A DNA stretch of 64,000 nucleotides, taken from contig NC_079496.1 in the NCBI RefSeq assembly GCF_030052815.1, positions 3,162,001-3,226,000 of the forward strand, given 5' to 3'. A program made the position numbers and the translations under genes. The DNA is from Hevea brasiliensis (Eukaryota; Streptophyta; Magnoliopsida; Malpighiales; Euphorbiaceae). This document shows, piece by piece, positions 37,296-48,792 of this stretch (position 1 is the stretch's first letter; the number at the start of each line of letters is the position of its first letter). Under the pieces are notes generated by a model. That model had not been told where the DNA came from and did no database searches. It saw only the letters and a program-made list of their open reading frames with translations.

Positions 37296-38867
37296 TTTTC
37301 CAGTTCTTTTATCTGTATGAAAATCTGTTGACATCTCCTAATTATGTGACAAGAAGGCAATCATTGAAGGTTAGTTTCTACTATAAGTTCTTAAATTCTA
37401 CACTGCCGTTGTTTTGATCCGTAAGTTAACAGGACTACGTAGTGGATTTAGCTTCTCTCGGAATTCCTTTTGGAGGCTCCAAATTCTCATATAATGAAGC
37501 ACTATGTTTTAGAAGTTCGATACTTAAAAGTCATGATGACATTGCTGAAGGCATGGCAATTTTCATTTTCATTCTATTTCTTACATCTTAATTTTGGATT
37601 TTTTTTGTTTGACGAATTGGATATGTTGTACATGGATTAGATGGGTGTTTTGAAGCAATTGTACCATATAGCTGATAGCTATTAAAGTTAGAATCCTGAC
37701 TGAGCTCAAAAAAGCCCAAAAAGACATGAAATTAGAGAGCTAAAAGCCTTGAACAAGAAGGGGCCTCTCTGATTCTAATGTTTTGTTTTGATTACTGAGA
37801 GTGGAACCCCCTTAATATCATGTGAAAATACATGAGGCCGCAATTGGAATTATATAATTTTTAGTAACAGGATAACTCTCTGTATCTTTTGCTCTCCCAT
37901 AATCAGGTTTGTATGTCTTTTAGTTCTGTTCTACAAACAGTAGTAGTTCTAATGTCTATTTGATCCCTTAGTATAAAGAAACTAAACAATCTCATCAGAA
38001 TTGGCACCTGGGCGTATCTATCTGCTGGCTTTCCAGTTTATTCTAGCGGAAAAGTTTACTCCCCATTTGTGTTCTATGCGTCACACAAGAATTCTTGAAT
38101 GCTTTTTTCATGGGAAGTCATTACAATTTTGATTCTGAACTAGCTTGAGAGCTGTTAAATGATTTGAGTATGATGCTATACCTATTCTCAGGACACAAAA
38201 TTATGGAGGGTTTCACTGCTTCTCGTGGGATGGATTAATGTGTGAAGTGAAGTATTTCTATATATAGGAAAGTAAAAATGTTTTGGTTACTCGCAGTCTG
38301 AGTTTTTAAATATCCAATATGCAGTTTAGCCATCAAAGCTTCATGCTTTTTACCTGTCTGTCTGATAAGATGCTAAGATTGTCTCACTTTGCCTTCTTGG
38401 TGTGTTACAGACTTGAAGTGGTATTTGATACTTCTGTGAGCTCATGGATATCTTGAGCTATAATAGATTTTTTTTTCCTTTTGAATATATATTTGAATCA
38501 TTTATAATTACTAATTTGTAGTGTGACCATTTTATCTACTTTGTTTCTGGCTGTGAGCAGGACTCGAGCAAAAAAATTCAGATCTCAGCTTTCCACATTT
38601 TCAAGGTTCTGCAATCTCATTCTGTGATCTTATCTTTTTCTGTCATTTTTTGAGGGATCAAGCAAAAAAATTCTGATGCTGAGCTATCCCATTCCAATGA
38701 CATTGCTGCTTCCCCATGATCATGTTTTAAAATTCAATCCCAAGACCTTCCATGTTGGTGCATACCATTGGAACTAGAGCCTTTCTTTTATAGAGCAAGT
38801 ATATTATTGGCTAATAGTTTAGTTTCCCCTGAAGTCCAGCTTGGCTACACTGTGGAGGGAGGCCATC

Positions 38868-38985
38868 AATTTTACTTGCAGTCTAGCATATGAAAATAAG
38901 CATGTGCTTTAGCATGTGGAATTTTTTCTTCCTTATTTAGTTGGTAATTTTACTTGCAGTCTAGCAGATGAAAATAAGCATGTAC
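38868..38985 (+). repeat. Direct repeat next to the LINE fragment
   Basis: TTTTACTTGCAGTCTAGCA and the following GATGAAAATAAGCATGT-like text occur at about 38870 and again at 38948, a roughly 76-bp tandem duplication. The LINE sequence starts at the end of the second copy. Confidence 0.75.
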
Positions 38986-39430
38986 TACTCTTCCTTATAC
39001 GGTAGTGAGTGTTGGGCAATGAAGCAGCTGTATGTGTCTAAGACGAGAGTTGCGGAGATAAGAATGTTAAGGTGGATGAGTGGCCATACTAGAATAGATA
39101 AGGTCCGTAATGAGAGTATTAGAAAAAAAAAAGTAGAAGTGGTGCTAATTGAAGATAAGTTGAGAGAAAGGGAGATTGAGGTGGTTTGGTCATCTGAATC
39201 ATAGGCATATGGAGGCTCCAGTTAGACAAATAGAGCATATTGGGTTAGAGAATAGAAAGAAAAGAATGGATAGACCTAAACTGACTTGGAGGAGAGTAGT
39301 ACAACATGACCTAGAAGCATTATACATTTGCTAGGATTTAACAAAAAATCGTTTAGAGTAGAGAAAGAGAATCCATATAACCGACTCCAATAAATTTTTT
39401 GGATAAAAGCTTAGTTGAGTTGAGTATTTT
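38980..39430 (+). mobile_element. LINE (L1-type) 3' fragment in an MO25-like intron
   Basis: The translation begins LYGSECWAMK and continues RMLRWMSGHTR, then in a shifted frame HMEAPVRQIEH and RPKLTWRRVV, the familiar C-terminal end of a plant LINE reverse transcriptase. It closes with GGATAAAAGCTTAGTTGAG and a short TTGAG-type tail. It is heavily 5'-truncated and in the same direction as the host gene. Confidence 0.8.
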
Positions 39431-40147
39431 GTTGGTAATTTGATATGGATCATATATTTATAAACAAATCTCTTTTCCTTTATCCCCTGAAATGCCACCT
39501 GAACAAAAGGGAGAGTTTCAACTTTTTTTTCTTTTTGTGTGTTTTTACTGCATTTTAGCATGCAAGTTGGTTTTATTGTATTTAGGTTCACATATAATTG
39601 GCACAGTCCTACTCTCTCTATTTTCTCTTTCCACCCTCCCCCCAACACCCCCCCCCCTTCCTCTGTGCGTGAAAAAAAGAAAAACAAACAGTGGTTCTGG
39701 TACACTCAGGCATTGTCATTAGCCTTCCTTTCTGAAACGCACACCACTTAAAGCAACAATTCCTATCTTTGCAGCTTGGATAATAGTTTGCAGCAGAAAT
39801 TGTCATCCATGGATCTCATTCAGAGTTTTCAATCCCTTGGTCTTCACTCAGGTTTTTGTTGCTAATCCTAACAAGCCACCAGATATAAAAGTAATTTTGG
39901 CAAAAGCTAATGAAAGATTGGTGGAACTGCTTAGTAATCTCTCTGTTGGAAAAGGCAAGTACAATTATGATATTGTCCTGCTACACTGCTACCAGATATG
40001 TACAAGTGGCAAATGGATCTCCCCTTGAAATAATGTTATTAAATGATTGTTCTGTGCAAAATTTTGTAATTTTTCCTGTGTTCATCCTCCATTTCAGGTG
40101 CTGAGGGTGAGCAATTTGAAGAGGAAAAAGAACTGATAATCAGTTAA

Positions 40148-41574
40148 ATTAAGAGACTATCACGTCAGCCAATTTTGGATAGTTGGGTCCTTATCTTAGT
40201 AACAGTTTTTTCCATTTTTTATAGAGATATCACCTTGCGGTTCATGCTAATTCTATACGATGACCTGCAATTGTGGTTTGCCAATAAGTAGTTTTCAGGG
40301 AGTTTCAAGCACTAGTGGGAGAGAGATGTGATTGTAATTTCACCTAAGTCATAACGAGTAAATATTGTTCTTCGATCTAACGAGTCTAAAAATTGTTGTT
40401 TTTGAGTGGTCGAAGGCATTATATATATGGAGTTTTTTTTTTCTTTTTTTCTTGCTTTTGATCTTGTTTGTGCAACACTCAGGGATTTAAGATTTTATTT
40501 TATTTTATTATTTTATTTTTTTTTTTACCCTTCTCTAGTTCAAGACTGGTGTTTTTAGCATTGGAAATGCATATGATACATGAAATATAATTTCAACAGA
40601 TTGTTGGATTCTGCCTATGATTGTTGCTCATCAAGGAAAATTAAATTAGCATGCATTATCTTAATTTAGATTAGGAAACTGAGGAGATTGCCTCGAGTAG
40701 TGCTTGAGTTGTTTGGATGAAATCTAATAGGGTTGGTGGTAGGGCGAGAATTGAGTGGGTCTGGGTATTCTGGTTGAACATGATTTTGCAATAGTGCTTT
40801 TGCTTGTGCTGGATAGTCTTTGGTTATTGAGAAAATATGCGGAGTGTGGCAGAAATAATATTTGCCAGAGCATGGAAATAATAATGGTTGATTCTTTGTA
40901 GCATGTTTTTGGATGCCCTCTTGATCTGGCTTTCAGCTGCAGTCTCGCATAGGTGAATGCTACTTCGTACTCACCATTGTAGGCCAAGCCATCCTTTTGT
41001 TTTGTTACTGAAACTTTACGTGGTTTTCTTTTTCCCTTATTTTGTTTGTGAGGAGTGCGAGAGGTGAAGTTAGGTTATTTTGAGGAAATGGAAGGTAAAG
41101 TAAAATATTTAATTTCATTGTTTATTCAAATTATATTATTCTAATAAAAAATTAATCTCTAACCTATGTCTATTAAGCAGACTAATCCCGTTGAATATAG
41201 ATCAGTTGTGTGTGTTCGGTTTAATTTTGGTGTGGTTTTATTTAAGAATCAAAATCTAATGTTTTCTTTAATTTTTAGGAATTATAATTAAGTTTTAATT
41301 CCAGTTAAGTTCTATAAAATTTCAGTATGATTCTAGATTAGTTATAATTCAATTTTAATTTCAATTTTAGTTTGAATTTTGATTTTTACACTTAAAATTA
41401 CAATATTTTAGTGTTATTTTAAAAATAATAAAAACAATCTTAAATTTTTTATATCAAAACGTCAGTAAAAATAATAATATTAATATTAAAATAATAATAT
41501 TAATATAAAATTATATTTTATATTTCTTAATAAGAATATTATTTTATATTTTTTAATTATATAATCTTTAACTA

Positions 41575-41608
<34 letters not shown>

Positions 41609-41867
41609 ACTAAAATTTATATTATTTGAATAAAATATGATTTAGTCATATAATTAGAATTTCAAAATAATTTAATACATTTATAATTAAAATTATTTAA
41701 AAAGTTAAAAAAATAAAGATAATATTAAATTATGTATATTTATAATTAAAAATAAATTATGTTTATATGTATTATAGTCTTAATATATATATATTAAAAT
41801 TATAAAATATATGTACAAAGTTGCTTATTTGATTCAATTTCAATTCAATACAGTTCAATGTGATTTC
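40148..41867. other. Intergenic region after the MO25-like gene
   Basis: First the probable 3' untranslated region with T-rich runs near 40430-40530, then AT-rich spacer including a TA run at about 41573-41601. No supported gene; the ORF at 40724-40987 has no recognisable motif. Confidence 0.5.
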
Positions 41868-41872
41868 AATTT

Positions 41873-42300
41873 AGTTTTCAATGAGAAATCATAATTGAAT
41901 CAAAATAATAAATATGAATGCAATGTAAATTTCATTCAAATGATTCTTTTTGGATTTCAATATAGTAATTTAACGCCCTAAAAAATCTTGCATAGCCCTA
42001 GTTAAAAGTCAAGCTCTTTCCTCTTTGAAAAATTAAAAAATAAAAAGTCATTTTAAACTCTCGATAATTATTTTTAGAGTCAAATAAGTTTTCAATGAAA
42101 AATCATAATTGAATCAAAATAATAAATAAGAATGCAATTTAAATTTTATTCAAACATTCTTTTTGGATTTCAATATAATAATTTAACACCCTAAAAAATC
42201 ATGTATAGCCCTAGTTAAAAGTTAAGCTCTTTCCTCTTTGAAAAAATAAAAAAATAAATAAAAAATAATTTTAAATTCCTGACAATTACTCTTAGACTTA
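41873..42300 (+). repeat. Two-copy tandem duplication, about 214-bp unit
   Basis: AATTGAATCAAAATAATAAA occurs at 41893 and 42107, and both copies continue through TTTTTGGATTTCAATATA and AAGCTCTTTCCTCTTTGAAA. A partial third unit is cut by the solo LTR at 42364. Confidence 0.9.
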
Positions 42301-42363
42301 AATAAGTGCTTATTAATTTAGTTGACCTTTATAAGTCATTGATAATTACTTTTAGAGTTAAAT

Positions 42364-45017
42364 TGTCACGACCAAACCTATGGGCCGGACCGGCACTAGG
42401 ACCTGGGCCAGCCTAAAGCCTCCGAGGCCCATGGTAAGCCTAACTGTTCATTAACCCAACTCTAAGGCCCATTTGGGCCCAATATCAAGAAATCAACCGG
42501 ACGGAGTCCGGCCATAAAGTGGACCTTTCAACGGAGAGTTTTTGACGCACCCGACCTGTAAACAAAATATAACATCAATTGGGGAGCTCAGCTCATCCTC
42601 CACATACTCATCATCATAAAAATAAATGGGAGCTCAGCTCCCTCATCCAATCCATCAATCATGCATAGAATGTTATGTTTACAGGCTCAAAATAACAATT
42701 TAGTTTACAGACCCAATTCAAATAATATTTCTATCACATGCGGAAATTCTAGGAGTAAATAAAATTACACAAATATTGATAAACAACCTGCGAGGGAGAA
42801 AAGCAGGTTAACCACAATAAAATCCTTCTGTAGCCTGAAAAAATATTGAACAGGAGTGAGCGTTCGACTCAGAGAGTAAAATATCAATTTTAACCATAAT
42901 CTCTATAACTATCTAAAACTAATGCACCCTGTAGAGTGAAATGCAACATCAACAACATTTTCACATCATAACATCAAAAAGGTAATTTGGAGCACTCACA
43001 CACCCTGTAGTATCAATCATAATATATGGGAGCTGATCCCCTATATAGCTCTCTTAAATCCAACCTGGTGCCAGCGAAGAACTCAAGCCGGACTTTCGCT
43101 TGATAAACCAAATCGGGGGTCCCAGCGAAGAACTCAAGCCGTAACTACCCCCCGAAGGATCGGGTCCCAGTGAAGAACTCAAGCCATGACTACCCGTCCT
43201 ATCCATAGTCCACACCACATCACACGCACACTAACGCACGCACACTGCTCCAAATTACCACAACAACATACATGGCACTTTCACAGTTATGAATGCAACA
43301 TAAATCGTGCTTAAAGTTTATCTACATAGATATATGCATATAAGTGATGCATGGGCATGCTTGAACATATAATAATAGTGAAATTACAATTAAAATTAAT
43401 ATTTTACTCACAGACTTGACAACGGTCACTGTGGCGGCTGGGCGGAGGAAGAAGGCTGTCCCGGCTCACCTGACAATTACATTACAATTATTTAATACAT
43501 GACTCAATACAAATCAAGAAAAGATCAAATACGTCATAAGTCGTGCCGAAAATCCGGCAGAGTCTCTCCTATACCTACGACCTACCCAACCTGCAAAAGG
43601 GCTTAAAACACACTTCTATATCCACAACCCATATATCCACAACTCAATCACATCACACAGCCCCTCCTGGGCCCATCAAATTAGTCATCCATCACAATAT
43701 GTAAAATTTCAATTTAGTCCTTATAATTGATCATTTTTGCAATAACTGCCCAAATAAGCTCTAAAAATTCTAAAACTTTGCTCCGCGGTCCTTAACAATA
43801 TTACTAGGCTATTGCGAAAAGAATCATAATTTTCTGAGCTACCAAAAATATTTTATGGATTTTTAATCCTATTTAAGCACTAGAAAATTAAGAAAAAGCA
43901 AGGTTCGGGTTTACCTTTGCCGATTCCGACTTCGGGAATGCGCTTGGGATGTCTGACAATAGGGGGGTAGCCAAAACCTTGGTCCAATTCGGAGACTTTT
44001 CCGGTAACGGGTCTGTCTAGCCGGAAATTCACAGACCCAGACAACTATCGAATTTTCACGAATTGAGGATACCTACACGAAGCCCACAACACGGGGGTTA
44101 GTACATAAATTTTTCAGAATTTTCTAAGCTCATTAAATGCTCGGAAAAACACTGCGAAGTTCCATAGGACCCACCGAAAAACGGTATCGAAAAATTTTGA
44201 AATTTATATCCCCGCGAAGCTCTCGATGAGTGGAGCGCTCTGGTACTCTCGGTTTTCTCGTGGGGTTTACGGTTTGTGAGAAATCTAGCCCAAAAATCAA
44301 AATGGGCTAAAACTTCCCGGGCAAAAATTGGACAAACTGCTCTATGGATTTCGGTGTTCTTGGTGTCTATGCAAAGCTCTCGACGAGTAGATGAGTTTAG
44401 ACACAAGACCCGGTCCGATTGGTGGCCGGATCGACCGAATTTTGGTCGGGAAGTCGAGGAGTCGTGGGCGCGCTGCGCGTCATTTCCGGAGCCGTTTTCC
44501 GACATTCCAGGCGACGGCCGGCCGTGGGGGAGGGCTGAGTTGGCGCGCCGGCGAGGTGGGGAGGCAGGGGAGGTGGCGGCGCGGTAAGGGGAGGAGGGAG
44601 GAGAGAGAAAAGAGAGAGAGAAGGGGAGGAGGTCAGACGCTCGTGGGAGGAAGAAGGAAGAAAAAGAAAAGGCCGGTCCGATTCGACCGGTCTGATCCGG
44701 TCCAATTCGATTCGGCCGATCCGATTCAGGATACTAAATTTTGAATTTTTACTCTGCCTCGAGACCGAAAACGAGGTCCAAAAATTCCGAAAAAATTTCA
44801 GAAAACTCAGAAAAATTCATGGATTTCAAATATATTTTTAGTTTTGCCACGTGGTCTTTAAATTAATTTTTAAAAATCATCAAAGTTTATTTTTTCGGAA
44901 ATTCGAATCCGATTTTTAAAATCAAAAAAATCTCAAAAAATTTCCTAAAATTTAAATAAAATTAAAATACCAATAATGCTCATAAAATAATAAAATTTAA
45001 AATTTTGGGGTATTACA
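42364..45017. mobile_element. Solo LTR, gypsy-type family (2,654 bp)
   Basis: Begins TGTCACGACCAAACC, ends GGGGTATTACA, and is flanked by perfect TAAAT duplications (42359-42363 and 45018-45022). Its first 870 bases match the LTR fragment at 11249-12654 in inverted orientation. A TC-rich/GA-rich stretch at about 44580-44690 and the GC-rich 44400-44580 block give long ORFs on both strands, but none has a recognisable domain. No internal region or second LTR is present, so it arose by recombination between two LTRs. Confidence 0.88.
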
Positions 45018-45736
45018 TAAATAAGTTATTATCAATTTAGTTTATCATCTTAAACTCATTATAATTACTCTTTGAATCAAATAAGTAATTGTCAATTTAT
45101 TTAATACTTTTAAGTCTCTATGAAACAAATATTCGCTTTTACAAGCCCCTGTTTGATGTTATTTATGCTCCATTAAAGAGTCTAGCATACCCCGTGCCAT
45201 TAGATCGTGCAACGCATAAAGCTCCTCTTCTATATTTAGCACGGCACATGCAGAAAAGTATTAAATTTAGTACTAGATATGCTAAATGGCAATGATGGTA
45301 CATAATTTTCAATCATTTATCTTCTATTAATGAAATTAAGTCGTAAAGAAAGAGAGAGAGAAAGAAAATAATAAAAAATTTAGCTTTTAGGTTATGTAAT
45401 AAAAATTAATGTCAATTAAATATCTGTTTATTATGTATAAATTACGTGATAGAAATTAAACTTCTTTGATCTAAATTTTTAATATTTTAATTTAAAATTA
45501 ATTATTAAATATTTAAATAAATTAATTAAATTAATAAAAATTTATGTAACTATAATAATAATTATCAAGATTTTAAATAGACTAATAAGAGATTATTTGA
45601 TTAAAAAGTAATCGTTAAGAATTGAAATAATAAAATAAATTGATAAGACTTTATATATAATTGTTAGGGCTAAAAAAGTCTTTTTGTCAAAAAAAAAACA
45701 CCCAAGCTCCTTCCCCAATTAGAAATCGATAGAGCC
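45018..45736. other. Upstream region of the BSD gene
   Basis: AT-rich spacer with a GA run near 45350. TATATATAA at 45652-45660 is a possible TATA box about 80 bases before the first ATG (45737). Confidence 0.4.
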
Positions 45737-45784
45737 ATGGCTTTGGAAACCACTGAACTTTGGCTCCAATCGAAGTCCACCACG
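45737..45784 (+). other. Possible first coding exon of the BSD gene
   Basis: An ATG in good context (AGCCATGGC) opens 16 codons ending ACG before GTAAGT. The next acceptor, TTTCTAG, ends at 45931 and the frame then runs on into the BSD ORF through six codons before the ATG at 45950. If used, the protein gains 22 residues (443 in all). It could instead be a 5' untranslated exon. Confidence 0.4.
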
Positions 45785-45949
45785 GTAAGTCGGTTAATAC
45801 AAATGAAATTCCTCGCGTGCTTTCAGAGCCCAGTATCCTTCCCATGACTCGCTGCCTTCTCTCTCTCTCTCTGTATATATATCCCAATCCCTAATTATAT
45901 CGAAATCACACTAATTTCCCCCAATTTCTAGTTGCCTTTCCTTGCTCCA

Positions 45950-47215
45950 ATGAATTTCTTCAAATCCGTCTTCTCAGACGAACCAACTCCCCCAGATTCA
46001 CCCACATCCCAGCCCGGTACTCCAACCTCCCTCTCACAATCCCAGAACTCAAATCCCAACCCCAGCCCTACTGCCAACCCCACATGGTCCTTCGGCGGGC
46101 TCTTCAAGACCCTGACCACCACATCAGAGTCCGTCATCGAATCCTACCGCAAGGATTTCGAGGAATTCGGATCTGGCCTCAGAAAGGAGACGGCGGTTAT
46201 CCGGGAAGTAGCCTCGCGTGCTGTCAAGGACCTTCCGGCTTCTTTCGAGGTCGGTGCTTCGGTCGCCCAGGAATCGCTGGAGACCGTCGGACAAGCCATC
46301 GACGACATCGGAGCCACCGTTTGGAGATCCACTGCTCAAATAATCTCTCATGGTAGGGACTCTATTCTAGCTCCAGATCATGAAGATTCAGATTCCTCTG
46401 ATAAACATCATAGTCATAGTAAGCAACAGTCTTTGAGCGTGAAGCGGTATAGCCGTTTTGATATGCAAGTGCGTGCAATACAGTGTGACTTAAATACTTA
46501 CTGTACTGAACCAGAGGATAAGGTTGAGTTTGATAGATGGAGATTAGGGTCTTTTTCACTGGAAGAGAAAAAAGAGGAGATTGAGAAATTAATTAGTGAA
46601 AATGGGTTTGTTAAGGAAATTTATAATGAGGTAGTGCCTGATAGAGTAGATAATGAAGGTTTTTGGAGTAGGTATTTCTATAGGGTGCACAAGTTGAAGC
46701 AAGCAGAGGAAACCAGAGCCTTGCTTGTTAAGAAAGCAATTTCTGGCGAGGAAGAGGACTTGACCTGGGACTTTGATGGTGAAGACAAGGAGGGGGACGA
46801 TAAGAGCAATGGGTCTTTGGTAGAAGGTCAGTCTATTGGAAGTTTAAAGCCAGAGAAGGGTGATTACAGTGAAAGCTCTGAGGGTCATAATAAAAATGTC
46901 AAAGACGAAATGGAGAAAGGCAATGATAAGCTGGAGAAAATTGAGGAGAAGGCAGCAGCAGTGGATGTCAAGGGCGAAAACGGCGAGTCGTGTAAAGATA
47001 GCGATGTATCAGTGATTTCAAGCCAGTCATTGTTGCCAGAGGAGGACCTTGGATGGGATGAAATTGAAGATATTGATGAAAGCAAAGGGGAAAAATTGGG
47101 TAGCTCGACAAGTACTAGTAGACTAGATTTGCGCAAGCGGTTGAGTGCTGCAGACGAAGAGGAGGACTTGAGTTGGGACATAGATGATGAAGATGACGAA
47201 TCTAGTAAACCATGA
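45950..47215 (+). CDS. BSD domain-containing protein
   Basis: An uninterrupted 421-codon ORF starting MNFFKSVFSDEP, the usual start of plant BSD-domain proteins. Order: a Pro/Ser-rich linker (about 10-45), an amphipathic helical region with WSFGGLFKTL, RKETAVIREVASRAVKDLP and QAIDDIGATVW (about 48-130), then the BSD domain (about 195-255) with its hallmark Phe-Trp in NEGFWSRYFYRVHKL, and a long acidic C-terminus with repeated EEEDLTWD / EEDLGWDEIED / EEEDLSWDID motifs. The BSD domain is a three-helix fold seen in TFIIH p62, synapse-associated proteins and BSDC1; the exact role in plants is not established. Codon use is even and no lesion is present. Two truncated copies lie downstream at 53254 and 54144. 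Confidence 0.88.
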   Translation: MNFFKSVFSDEPTPPDSPTSQPGTPTSLSQSQNSNPNPSPTANPTWSFGGLFKTLTTTSESVIESYRKDFEEFGSGLRKETAVIREVASRAVKDLPASFEVGASVAQESLETVGQAIDDIGATVWRSTAQIISHGRDSILAPDHEDSDSSDKHHSHSKQQSLSVKRYSRFDMQVRAIQCDLNTYCTEPEDKVEFDRWRLGSFSLEEKKEEIEKLISENGFVKEIYNEVVPDRVDNEGFWSRYFYRVHKLKQAEETRALLVKKAISGEEEDLTWDFDGEDKEGDDKSNGSLVEGQSIGSLKPEKGDYSESSEGHNKNVKDEMEKGNDKLEKIEEKAAAVDVKGENGESCKDSDVSVISSQSLLPEEDLGWDEIEDIDESKGEKLGSSTSTSRLDLRKRLSAADEEEDLSWDIDDEDDESSKP

Positions 47216-48792
47216 CACAAGGATGGTAAGTATATACGAGTTGCTACTCTTTAGTTGATTATTTACATGTGAAAAATGATTTTTTAGTGTCATAGTTACG
47301 TAATTATTTTGTCATCATAGTTTTCCTCGTTGAGTTTCAATGATTGAATTCATGTTACTATCTCAGTTTTATCTTCTATAGATGTCAATATTGATTGAAT
47401 GGAATTATTGGCAAAGAGCAAGCATATGCTGTCTACTTAAGCTTTCTCTCTTCAGTTAACGAAAAGGGGCAAACACTCAAAACTAAGGGGTAAGGAAAGA
47501 CAATAATTACACATGAGAGTGCAATCCCACTACCACTAGTATCACATAGGAGGAATTTGTGCCATTCCTGGGTCATCCCCTTAGGTGGATAACGCCAAGA
47601 TTGCTAGGCAATTAGTTCCCATATTTCCTCTGATCTGGACATGCTAAGCTCTCTCGAGTCTCGAGTTGTCTTCAACAGGTTAATGGTGATTACTGATTTA
47701 TGGGACATTTTAAATTCCATGGGTCATTCCATATTTATTTCCGGAAATTCAGATGAGATGAAAAGGTGAAGATTAATAAGTATATTGGCAAATCTATTCC
47801 TAGTTTCTGCTCTAGTTATAGAAATTAAGGGATTACAGAGAAAAGAAGCATCCCTTAGAGCTTCACTTGCCAAGCATCCCTTAGAAGCAACAAAGCTGTC
47901 CATATAGCTTGGCAAGCAAAGCTCACCGCAATTGGAATTTGTAATTTCTTCGATGCCCAATGGCGGCCTGAATCTTACGTTCGCAAGCGAAAAATTAAAA
48001 AAAAAAAAAGCCAACCTTAGAAGGTCAGGCTATACTCCCCCTCTTCATATTATTACATATTTAGGGGTACTTTTGTAATTATATTTGTTACATATGTATG
48101 GAAAGTGATCGAATTAGATTTTCTTAAGTTTGAGAAATGCAACTGCCAGTGCAACTTTGTTATGTAAAAAAACTGTTTTTATTTTTTATTTTTTTATTCT
48201 AGATGGCCTTATGCTTGGAAATCCAATAGAAAGGAGCCCACTGATTTTTAATTTTTAATTTTTTTTAATTCAATTATTTACTTAAGTCAATTTAACTTGG
48301 GTTTTTGAAATTTTTAGTTTGTTTAATTTCGTTTTTATAGTTAAAAAAAAACAAAATTAAACAAAATTATCAAATTTATGTATAATTTAATGTTTAATGT
48401 AAATATTATTTAAAAAAAAAAACTGATAATTTGGATTACGCTAACCAAGATATTATATTTAGTAATTTGGTTTGATTTAACGATTAAATAAATTTAATTA
48501 GTAAAGATCAACTATTAATTCGAATATTTTTTAAATCAAATTGAACAAGTGCACACCCTAATTGTAATCGTTGGATGATTGGATCTACTCGAAAGTCTTG
48601 TGTAATACACAGCAAATTCAGTTTTGAAACTTTGACATGTACCCTGACGCATTAAGAAAGCTTCGCATAATCATACAAAGCCAAGCATAGGCTAACACTA
48701 ATTCCAAGTTTCAACTTTAAAACAAAGCCAAGTATAGGCTAGTTCTGCTTCCAACGCATTCCAGAAAGCTTCTGAGCATTTACGCCAAGATA
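47216..48792. other. Spacer between the BSD and first LIFEGUARD-like genes
   Basis: 3' flank of both convergent genes. 47216-47350 is repeated after the second BSD fragment (54679-54810). 48655-48730 (AAGAAAGCTTCGCATAATCA block) is repeated at 56296 and 57553. No gene of its own is supported. Confidence 0.5.

Larger units (their letters stand above)
33554..40147 (+). pseudogene. MO25-like (Cab39 family) gene, broken
   Basis: All exons of a plant MO25-like gene are recognisable: 33554-33667, 34370-34533, 34619-34737, 36325-36399, 36563-36656, 36796-36855, 37304-37369, 37452-37550, 38561-38605, 39852-39954, 40098-40147. The start MSFSFFKPSRPKTLQEVGKA and blocks such as ENHFELLDFLV, ALNCGLTLRECIKFPTLAK and RYLKVMMTLLK match the family, helical-repeat scaffold proteins that bind and activate GCK/STE20-type kinases. 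Lesions: a TAA at 33674-33676 where exon 1 should splice, one lost base in a CACAAA-like run near 34509, and a TAA at 40145-40147 about ten codons before the usual end. The introns after 37550 and 39954 begin with GC instead of GT. The coding text is otherwise well kept, so decay is recent or some lesions are sequence errors. Confidence 0.8.

Noticed and set aside
44276..44744. ORFs in the GC-rich part of the solo LTR
   Set aside because: Open on both strands because of GC- and GA-rich sequence; no domain, and the interval is well bounded as an LTR.
45932..45949. Start of the BSD ORF at 45932
   Set aside because: The codon there is TTG, and an acceptor AG lies right before it. The first ATG in this exon is at 45950.
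46084..46356. Overlapping ORFs on both strands within the BSD gene
   Set aside because: Shadows of the main frame with no motifs.
47724..48014. Minus-strand ORF between the BSD and LIFEGUARD-like genes
   Set aside because: A faint likeness to RNase H-type text (EALRDASFLCNPL) is too weak to call.
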